NCBI GenBank assembly: GCA_015662065.1
Contig: DQUX01000103.1
Location: 1-5,752, forward strand
DNA length: 5,752 bases
Source: Anaerolineales bacterium
GTDB taxonomy: Bacteria > Chloroflexota > Anaerolineae > B4-G1 > DUEL01
Direction of reading: 5' to 3'
The translations under genes were made by a program, and so were the position numbers. This document shows, in pieces, positions 1-4,721 of the stretch; within the stretch, counting starts at the first letter, position 1; the number at the start of each line of letters is the position of its first letter. Below the pieces are notes generated by a model that saw only the letters and a list, made by a program, of their open reading frames with translations, did not search any database and had not been told where the DNA came from.

Positions 1-1
1 C

Positions 2-1072
2 CCCTCCCGCCCGGAGGAGGAGACCTTCCAACTGTTCTGGGAGGTGTGGGAGATCATCGAGCAGGAGTACTATGGCGATCTGCCCGATATGCAGGCGGTC
101 ACATACGGCGCGATCCGGGGAATGCTGGAGACGCTGGGGGATGAGTACACCTCCTTCATCGAGCCCGACATCTCCGCCATCCTCAACGAGGACGCCAGCG
201 GGACCTTCCAGGGCATTGGCGCCTTCGTCCGTATGCGGGAGGACGGCAAGCTGGAGATCGTCAGTATCATCCCCAACTCCCCCGCGGAGGGGGCCGGTCT
301 GCAGGGCGGCGACCGGGTCCTGGCAGTGGACGGCCAGTCCATCGTCGGCTTCGGTATCTACGAGGCGATCGCCCTCATCCGTGGCCCGGCCGGCACCCCG
401 GTCACCCTCCTGATCGAACGGCCCGGCGAGGAGAAGCCCTTCGAAGTGACGATTGTCCGGGCGCGGATCGAGATCCCCCTGGTCGAGGCGGAGGTGCTGG
501 AGGGGAATGTGGCCTACATCCATCTCACCGAGTTCAGCGCCACCGCCACGTCCCAGATGGAGAATGCGCTGGAGGAGCTGCTGGCTCAGCAGCCCGTCGG
601 GATGATCCTGGACCTGCGGGATAACCCCGGCGGCTGGCTCGACCAGGCGGTGAGCGTGGCGGACCTGTTTCTGGACGAGGGGGTCGTCCTGATCGAACGG
701 GCCTCCGACGGCTCTGAGGAGACTTTCCGCTCCCGCGACAGAGGGTCTGCCGAGACCATCCCCCTCGTCGTCCTGGTGAACGAGGGGAGTGCCTCCGCCT
801 CCGAGATCGTCGCCGGGGCGATCCAGGCCCGGGAGCGGGGCATCCTCATCGGTGAACCGACCTTCGGCAAGGGCTCGGTGCAGCGGCCCTACCGGCTCTC
901 CGATGGGTCCGAGCTGCGGGTGACCGTCGCCCGCTGGTTCACCCCTAACGACGTTGTTATCCACGGCCAGGGCCTCACACCCGACATCGAAGTGCTGCTG
1001 CCGGAGGACCTGGAGCCCGGCCAGGACCCCCAACTAGATCGAGCAGTGGAATATCTGCTGACGGGGGAATGA
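2..1072 (+). CDS. ctpA: C-terminal processing protease, S41 family (CtpA-like), 5' truncated by window edge
   Basis: This is a serine protease of the CtpA/Prc family, which cleaves the C-termini of proteins outside the cytoplasmic membrane. The reading frame is open back to the first bases (residues before the GTG at 44 read PSRPEEETFQLFWE), so the true start and any signal peptide or membrane anchor lie outside the window. Visible in order: the N-terminal helical segment with a YGAIRGMLETLGDEYTSF-type motif, a PDZ domain (about 200-460) with GLQGGDRVLAVDG, the LDLRDNPGG motif at 608-634, and the catalytic core. In GSASASE the middle serine (codon 794-796) is the predicted nucleophile. The lysine of TFGKGSVQ (codon 869-871) is exactly 25 residues downstream, the same spacing as the Ser-Lys dyad of E. 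coli Prc and plant CtpA. The catalytic site is therefore intact. The TGA stop is followed after one base by the smpB start. The family call is firm; the exact paralogue is not determined. Confidence 0.95.
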   Translation, partial: PSRPEEETFQLFWEVWEIIEQEYYGDLPDMQAVTYGAIRGMLETLGDEYTSFIEPDISAILNEDASGTFQGIGAFVRMREDGKLEIVSIIPNSPAEGAGLQGGDRVLAVDGQSIVGFGIYEAIALIRGPAGTPVTLLIERPGEEKPFEVTIVRARIEIPLVEAEVLEGNVAYIHLTEFSATATSQMENALEELLAQQPVGMILDLRDNPGGWLDQAVSVADLFLDEGVVLIERASDGSEETFRSRDRGSAETIPLVVLVNEGSASASEIVAGAIQARERGILIGEPTFGKGSVQRPYRLSDGSELRVTVARWFTPNDVVIHGQGLTPDIEVLLPEDLEPGQDPQLDRAVEYLLTGE

Positions 1073-1073
1073 G

Positions 1074-1535
1074 GTGGGCGACATCAAGGTCGTGGCCACC
1101 AATCGAAAGGCCACCCACGACTACGTCATCGAGGACCGCTACGAGGCTGGCCTGGTGCTGACCGGGACGGAGATCAAGTCCATCAGGGCCGGGCGGGTCA
1201 GCCTGCGGGATGGGTATGTCCAGCCGAGAAATGGAGAGCTATGGCTGGTCAACGTCCACATCGCTGCCTACGACCCCGCCGGTCGGCACGGCCACGACCC
1301 CCGCCGCCCCCGCAAGCTCCTTCTCCATCGGAAAGAGATCGACCGGCTGATCGGTAAGGTGCAGGAAAGAGGGTATACCATCGTGCCGCTGCGGATGTAC
1401 CTGAAGCGAGGGCTGGCGAAAGTGGAGATCGGCCTGGCCCGGGGCAAGCGGAAGTACGACAAGCGAGAGACTATCGCCAGGCGGGATGCCGAGCGGGAGA
1501 TCCAACGGGAGTGGAAGGAGCGACGGCGGCGATGA
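1074..1535 (+). CDS. smpB: SsrA (tmRNA)-binding protein SmpB
   Basis: SmpB binds tmRNA and brings it to ribosomes stalled on mRNAs without a usable stop codon, so that the nascent chain is tagged and released. The 153-residue product has the usual family length and hallmark motifs: NRKATHDY near the N-terminus, GLVLTGTEIKSIRAGRVSLRDGY (given here only as a location, residues about 26-48), NGELWLVNVHI, HDPRRPRKLLLHRKEI, and the C-terminal GLARGKRKYDKRETIARRD stretch followed by a basic tail (REWKERRRR). This tail enters the mRNA channel in known SmpB proteins. The start is GTG at 1074, one base after the protease stop, with the purine run GGGGGA at 1063-1068 as a plausible ribosome binding site inside the upstream gene. 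The ssrA gene itself is not visible here. The stop TGA overlaps the next ATG, indicating translational coupling on both sides. Confidence 0.97.
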   Translation: MGDIKVVATNRKATHDYVIEDRYEAGLVLTGTEIKSIRAGRVSLRDGYVQPRNGELWLVNVHIAAYDPAGRHGHDPRRPRKLLLHRKEIDRLIGKVQERGYTIVPLRMYLKRGLAKVEIGLARGKRKYDKRETIARRDAEREIQREWKERRRR

Positions 1536-2350
1536 TCTCCCTCCCCTCCTTTGTCGTCGAGGGGCAGCGGCTGGTCTCCATCCGCCAGATCAACGGGCTG
1601 CCACTCGCCCAGAAGGAAGCGATCTATCGCTCGCTCATCCCGCCGGAGGCGCTGCTCCGCTTCGGCATCCCTCTCTCGCTGACCGACCGGGAGGGATACC
1701 CCCTGCTGACCTGCGTCTGTGAGCCGGCCACCCACTCCGTCGTCCTGGCGCTGCGCCACCGGCGGGATGCCCAGGACCCGGTGCTCTATCTGGAGATGGC
1801 CGACACGCCGACCAATCAGTTGGAGGTGCTCCTCTTTGTGGTCAACGACCCCGACTCGGAGCGATTCAACGTGGACCGAATGCCAGACGGGCGTCCGACC
1901 AATTTCGGGGTGGACTGTCGCAACATCGAGGAGGAGATTCGGGCAATGCGTGCGGGGCTGGCCCCCGCGCAGGTGCGTCAGGGGGCCCGGCTGACCCGTC
2001 GGCTGATCCCCCGCTTCGAGACCTTCGTCGCCCGTCTTGACCATGACCGCTTTCACATCCAACCTCTCGCCTATCACAATGCCATCCTCTTCGAGCGGTG
2101 TGGCTTCGCCTACACGGTTGGGCGGGGGAAGATGGAGTGGATTCACCAGGAGTTTGCCCCCGGTGGGCTGCTGTTCCGGCGACTGGACCGCTCTACCCCA
2201 TTCCGGGAGCCCGGCGCGGAGCGGACGGTGCGCGGGCGTAGCTGGGCCATCCATGATGGCATCCTCGGCGAGCCTTTCAGCGGCGTGCGGATGTACAAGC
2301 GGGTCGGCATTCATGCCGGCATCTGCACGTTCCCCGAGGCCGTCTGGTAG
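1532..2350 (+). CDS. Conserved-looking protein of unknown function, coupled to smpB
   Basis: I do not recognise this 272-residue protein. The ATG at 1532 is chosen because it overlaps the smpB TGA (ATGA) and has GGAAGGAG at 1513-1520 about 11 bases upstream. A GTG at 1511 in the same frame would add seven residues but has no better support. There is no signal peptide or membrane segment, so it is probably cytoplasmic. The N-terminal half starts MISLPSFVVEGQRL and contains a mixed segment ending near TNQLEVLLFVVNDP. The middle, about residues 130-170, is rich in charged helical sequence with many arginines. The C-terminal half looks the most constrained: AYHNAILFERCGFAY (His182), MEWIHQEFAPGG, and RGRSWAIHDGIL (His241). 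The N..ILFERCGF stretch faintly resembles the acetyl-CoA-binding end of GNAT acetyltransferases, but the rest of that fold is not evident. The repeated histidines could equally mark a metal site. Being in an operon with ctpA and smpB does not fix its function. Confidence 0.85.
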   Translation: MISLPSFVVEGQRLVSIRQINGLPLAQKEAIYRSLIPPEALLRFGIPLSLTDREGYPLLTCVCEPATHSVVLALRHRRDAQDPVLYLEMADTPTNQLEVLLFVVNDPDSERFNVDRMPDGRPTNFGVDCRNIEEEIRAMRAGLAPAQVRQGARLTRRLIPRFETFVARLDHDRFHIQPLAYHNAILFERCGFAYTVGRGKMEWIHQEFAPGGLLFRRLDRSTPFREPGAERTVRGRSWAIHDGILGEPFSGVRMYKRVGIHAGICTFPEAVW

Positions 2351-2384
2351 GAGACGGCAGTTCGCGTAGTCTGGTTGTCGTCTC
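2351..2384 (+). terminator. Stem-loop directly after the operon's last stop, possible terminator
   Basis: GAGACG at 2351-2356 pairs with CGTCTC at 2379-2384. The stem can be extended inwards by C-G, A-T and several G-T pairs (2357-2362 against 2373-2378). It begins at the base after the TAG stop of the unknown gene, a normal place for a transcript end. There is no T-run after it (AGGGAAAC follows), so it is not a classical intrinsic terminator. It could instead be a 3'-end stabilising hairpin or part of the larger structured region. Confidence 0.35.
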
Positions 2385-2435
2385 AGGGAAACAGAAGAGG
2401 ACGAACACATCTTTACAATTGTATGACTACGCGAA
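2361..2435. repeat. 11-bp perfect inverted repeat with 53-bp spacer
   Basis: TTCGCGTAGTC at 2361-2371 is the exact reverse complement of GACTACGCGAA at 2425-2435. The left arm lies inside the hairpin at 2351-2384, so in RNA the two foldings exclude each other. The spacer contains the palindrome TACAATTGTA. The element may be a long-range RNA stem, a pair of protein-binding half-sites, or the trace of an inserted small repeat. The sequence alone does not decide between these. Confidence 0.6.
2414..2423. promoter_or_regulatory. Perfect 10-bp palindrome TACAATTGTA, possible operator
   Basis: TACAATTGTA is self-complementary over all ten bases and sits in the middle of the non-coding gap. It fits the TACANNTGTA consensus known for CopY/BlaI-family repressor operators. 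It lies about 90 bases upstream of the -35 box of the S1 gene promoter, which is far for simple repression. No such repressor gene is in the window. The match is short, so this is a suggestion only. Confidence 0.25.
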
Positions 2436-2443
2436 GTACAGGC

Positions 2444-2476
2444 CGGCGGCATAGCGCCGTAATCCCATTCCGGCGC
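2444..2476. repeat. Alternative GC-rich hairpins sharing one arm
   Basis: GCGCCG at 2454-2459 can pair in two ways. Its CGCCG part pairs upstream with CGGCG at 2444-2448 (6-base loop). The whole hexamer pairs downstream with CGGCGC at 2471-2476 (11-base loop). The two stems exclude each other. They lie between the inverted repeat at 2361-2435 and the promoter at 2510-2538, so they are not in the S1 mRNA if that promoter is the only one used. Confidence 0.45.
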
Positions 2477-2509
2477 ACCTGCAATAGGCAATCACCAACA
2501 CAACCCGCC

Positions 2510-2538
2510 TTGACAGAACAGCCGCCCCGCGTTATAAT
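2510..2538 (+). promoter_or_regulatory. Consensus sigma-70 promoter for the S1-domain gene
   Basis: TTGACA at 2510-2515 and TATAAT at 2533-2538 match the housekeeping sigma consensus at all twelve positions, with the optimal 17-bp spacer. Transcription should start at about 2544-2546, giving a leader of about 50 bases before the GTG at 2596. Such a perfect promoter in GC-rich DNA implies strong, probably constitutive expression of the S1 protein. Confidence 0.85.
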
Positions 2539-2544
2539 CCATCC

Positions 2545-2565
2545 GCCCGGTCCCCGAGACCGGGC
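2545..2565 (+). promoter_or_regulatory. 5'-terminal leader hairpin of the S1 gene transcript
   Basis: GCCCGGTC at 2545-2552 and GACCGGGC at 2558-2565 form a perfect 8-bp stem with a 5-base loop. The stem starts at the predicted transcription start, so the mRNA would begin with a closed GC hairpin. Such 5'-end hairpins are known to protect mRNAs against 5'-end-dependent decay. A protein-binding autoregulatory role is also possible, since the gene product is an RNA-binding protein. No T-run follows, so it is not an attenuator. Confidence 0.6.
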
Positions 2566-2595
2566 CACACCATGCCCCACACCAGAGGTGAGAGC

Positions 2596-3294
2596 GTGAG
2601 CAAACAGCAAAACAACCAACCCCAACCGACCTGCATCAGCGACCTGCGCCCCAAGATGAAATTGGAAGGCACGATCCGCCGAGTCGAGCTCTACGGAGCT
2701 TTCGTGGACATCGGCCTGGAGCGGGACGGCCTCATCCATATCTCCCAACTAAGCAATCGCCGGGTGGACCGGGTGTCCGACGTGGTCAAAGAGGGGGACC
2801 GGGTAACCGTCTGGGTCGCCCGCGTCGACCCCGAGCAGGGCCGCATCGGGCTGACGATGGTCGAACCCCCAAAGGTGGAATGGCGCGAGCTGAAGGAAGG
2901 GCAGAGCTACACCGGCCGCATCGTGCGCATGGAACGATACGGGGTCTTCGTGGACATCGGGGCCGGGCGGCCCGGTCTGCTCCACGTCCGGGAGATGGGC
3001 GGCCGCGTCTTCCGCCACCCCTCCGAACTGTTCCGCGAGGGAGATGAGGTCGAGGTCCGTATCCTGAGCCTGGACCGCCGTAAGAAGCGGATCGATCTGA
3101 CGATGCAAGACCTGGTGGACACAGTTATCGAGGACGAGGAGCACGAGGACCTGCCGACCGCTATCGAGCTGGCCTTCCGCAGAGCCCAGGAAGAAGCGCG
3201 CCACCAAAAACGGGAGACCTCCTCCAGAAAGCGCAGGAAGCGGGGGGAGCAGGAGGACATCCTCGCCCGCACCCTCGAGCAACACAGCGGTTAG
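2596..3294 (+). CDS. Tandem S1-domain RNA-binding protein
   Basis: This 232-residue protein has two S1 (OB-fold) RNA-binding domains, about residues 19-89 and 100-171. Each has the family signature: VELYGAFVDIG...GLIHISQL and VERYGVFVDIG-like MERYGVFVDIG...GLLHVREM, followed by GD-V-V and a strand ending IGLTM or IDLTM. The tail (172-232) has an acidic patch (IEDEEHED), then a helical and strongly basic stretch (SSRKRRKRGEQ), probably disordered or nucleic-acid binding. It is much shorter than ribosomal protein S1 (RpsA, typically four to six domains) and has no catalytic domain of RNase R or PNPase, so it is an S1-like accessory factor. The start GTG at 2596 is preferred because AGAGGTGA at 2584-2591 is a good ribosome binding site; the ATG at 2572 has none. 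It has its own perfect promoter and is probably monocistronic, as the next gene is convergent. Confidence 0.92.
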   Translation: MSKQQNNQPQPTCISDLRPKMKLEGTIRRVELYGAFVDIGLERDGLIHISQLSNRRVDRVSDVVKEGDRVTVWVARVDPEQGRIGLTMVEPPKVEWRELKEGQSYTGRIVRMERYGVFVDIGAGRPGLLHVREMGGRVFRHPSELFREGDEVEVRILSLDRRKKRIDLTMQDLVDTVIEDEEHEDLPTAIELAFRRAQEEARHQKRETSSRKRRKRGEQEDILARTLEQHSG

Positions 3295-3303
3295 CTTTCA
3301 GGC

Positions 3304-3342
3304 GGGGGCCGGTCCCCTCGAACCGGGGATCAAAAGGCCCCC
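3304..3342. terminator. Nested hairpin at the convergent gene junction, possible bidirectional terminator
   Basis: GGGGGCC at 3304-3310 pairs perfectly with GGCCCCC at 3336-3342. Directly inside, GGTCCCC (3311-3317) pairs with GGGGATC (3325-3331) with one G-T pair. AAAA (3332-3335) remains as a bulge on one side. The result is about 14 bp of mostly GC stem just after the S1 gene stop (3294), overlapping the last codons and stop (3330-3332) of the minus-strand gene. No T-run follows on either strand, so termination by this structure alone is uncertain. Confidence 0.45.
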
Positions 3343-3728
3343 AACTGGCACCGGACGATCTTGACCCCCAACGCCTCCGCCGCTGCCGCGACGTCCATCC
3401 GGGAGACCCGCAGCACACCGGCGATCTCCCAGGCGGCCTCGCAGGAGAGCCCTCCATCCCTCAGTCCGTCCCGGATGGCCTGAGCCACCCCCGGTTCCAC
3501 CACCTCGGCGGGCTTCACCACCTTGTGCCGCCCCTCCGCCTTTGGTCCATATCCAAAAAGCCCCAGTTGGCACCGGCTCAACCTGACCCCGATGTCGTCC
3601 GCCGCGCGCCCGACCTCCAGCGGTTCCACCCCCAACTCCTCGACCACCCGGAACGCCGCCGCACAGGAAAGTTTCCCCTCCCGGTCTAGATGGCGGCGGA
3701 TGGCCTCGACGATGTGCTCCTCCGTCAT
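3330..3728 (-). CDS. Small protein with two tandem copies of a Cys-containing module (LSCxAA...RCQLGxF)
   Basis: I do not know a named function for this 132-residue protein. It is an internal duplication: residues 3-58 and 78-132 align along their length, both with an AIR..L helix, an LSC.AA motif, an A-D/E-G-rich helical segment (GRAADDIGVRL, AAAAEALGVKI) and an RCQLG.F ending. Each copy has two cysteines 31 residues apart (Cys22/Cys53 and Cys96/Cys127). The segment between them resembles a helix-turn-helix or a small helical bundle. The linker (59-77, with His68) is charged. There is no signal peptide or membrane segment. The four conserved cysteines suggest a metal or Fe-S site or redox pairs, but the wide spacing is not a classical cluster motif. 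The ATG at 3728 lies 3 bases after the stop of the URO-D-like gene, with GGAGAGGGG upstream inside that gene, so the two are surely co-translated. Its protein ends in the junction hairpin. Confidence 0.88.
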   Translation of the reverse strand: MTEEHIVEAIRRHLDREGKLSCAAAFRVVEELGVEPLEVGRAADDIGVRLSRCQLGLFGYGPKAEGRHKVVKPAEVVEPGVAQAIRDGLRDGGLSCEAAWEIAGVLRVSRMDVAAAAEALGVKIVRCQLGAF

Positions 3729-3731
3729 GCC

Positions 3732-4721
3732 TTACCCCTCTCCGAAACGCTCAACAGCCTGCCGCGCAGTGCGGAGGTTCCCCCACGGGGCCACCACCGG
3801 CACCACGCAACCCGTCCCCAGGATGAAACGGCGGCCCCCGGTCTGGGAAAGACCGTCCGCCGCCTCCCGCCGCACCTGCTCCGGGGTCCCCCGGACGACC
3901 GTCTCCCAGCGGGCCAGCCCCCCGCACACCGCGCCGCCAAAGCGGCGTTGCCCCTCCGCCAGCGACGGCCCTCCCTCCCGGTCGTGCCAGTTCAGAACCT
4001 GCACCGGGTAATCGGCCAGCAGGTCGAACATCACCGCCGCACCGTGCAGGTGGAGGATGTTGAGCCATAACCCCTCCGCCGCCTCTAGCACCCGCAGGTC
4101 GTAGGGACGCCCGAAAGTCCGGTACTCCTCTTCGCTCAGCAGGTCGTAACGGGCGTGCTGCACGGCGTAGAAGATGCCGGCGATGCCGCAGGCCCGCGCC
4201 GCCTCCACGAAGCGCACCGTCGTCTCCGTGATGATCTCCAATCCCTCCCGCAGGGCATCGGGCCACCGTCGCAGGTGGAGCAGCATCCGCTCCCCTCCGG
4301 CCAGGTTCTTGGCCTGGGCCAGGGGACTGAAAACGGTCTGGACGATGGGCGTCCCTTTGCCCAAGGCCGCCCTGATCAACCGGAGGCAGACCAACTGGGC
4401 TCCCAACGATCCCCGCTGCGGATCCAGCAACGACAGATGCCGCCAATCCTCCGGCCTCTGCACCGGCCGAACCGTGTACTCCCGGGTTCCCTCCACGTTT
4501 CCCCGCCACTCATCCCGCGCGCCCCAATCCTGCAGGCAGAAAGAGCTGGCGGGGGTCACCTTGACGAAGTCGAAATCGAACGTCCGTTGAAAACGAACCG
4601 TGGCCGTGGCCAGCCCCTCCGGCGTTCGGTCGTCCCCGGGCCAGTGCCGCCACAGCGCCACCGGCGGCCGGTCCATCGCCCCCCCACCGATCGCCGCCTC
4701 CAACCGCCCCCGTTTGCTCAT
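3732..4721 (-). CDS. Uroporphyrinogen decarboxylase superfamily protein (MtaA-like, not HemE)
   Basis: The 329-residue product has the URO-D superfamily TIM-barrel pattern: an early DRPPVALWRHW segment, TFDFDFVKVTP, the PIVQTVFSPLAQA strand, AGIAGIFYAVQHARYDLLSEEEY-like middle (residues about 180-205), NILHLHG, VLNWHDREG, a GG.ARWE segment and GTGCVVPVVAPWGNL near the C-terminus. HemE's conserved arginine motif (RQAGRY) is replaced by LWRHWPGDD, so decarboxylation of uroporphyrinogen is unlikely. In MtaA/CmuA-type corrinoid methyltransferases zinc is held by HxC and a distant Cys; here His224, His226 and Cys305 occupy similar places, with the Cys 79 residues after the second ligand. A zinc-dependent methyl-transfer role is therefore possible but inferred. 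The ATG at 4721 overlaps the upstream TGA (ATGA); GTG at 4730 is an in-frame alternative with AGGT upstream. The next gene follows after 3 bases. Confidence 0.85.
   Translation of the reverse strand: MSKRGRLEAAIGGGAMDRPPVALWRHWPGDDRTPEGLATATVRFQRTFDFDFVKVTPASSFCLQDWGARDEWRGNVEGTREYTVRPVQRPEDWRHLSLLDPQRGSLGAQLVCLRLIRAALGKGTPIVQTVFSPLAQAKNLAGGERMLLHLRRWPDALREGLEIITETTVRFVEAARACGIAGIFYAVQHARYDLLSEEEYRTFGRPYDLRVLEAAEGLWLNILHLHGAAVMFDLLADYPVQVLNWHDREGGPSLAEGQRRFGGAVCGGLARWETVVRGTPEQVRREAADGLSQTGGRRFILGTGCVVPVVAPWGNLRTARQAVERFGEG

Noticed and set aside
1268..2491. Long open frame (407 codons) on the minus strand
   Set aside because: It lies antisense to smpB and the coupled unknown gene, whose frames have clear family motifs or coupling. 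Its protein is low in recognisable structure, and long antisense frames are common in GC-rich DNA.
2351..2571. tmRNA (ssrA) gene near smpB
   Set aside because: The gap is too short for a normal tmRNA, and neither the typical 5' end nor a GGTTCGA...CCA-type 3' end is present.
2572..2595. ATG at 2572 as the start of the S1-domain protein
   Set aside because: No ribosome binding site precedes it and it lies only 6 bases after the leader hairpin. The GTG at 2596 has AGAGGTGA at a suitable distance.
3306..3331. Minus-strand GGTTCGA flanked by GC pairs, like the T-arm of a tRNA
   Set aside because: The loop lacks the C after the seven loop bases that closes a real T-arm. Also, no acceptor, D-arm or anticodon arm can be placed around it; the upstream minus-strand DNA is coding.
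3732..4721. Annotation as HemE, the haem pathway uroporphyrinogen decarboxylase
   Set aside because: The N-terminal arginine motif that binds substrate carboxylates is not present, and the HxH and GTGC motifs point to the methyltransferase-like side of the superfamily.
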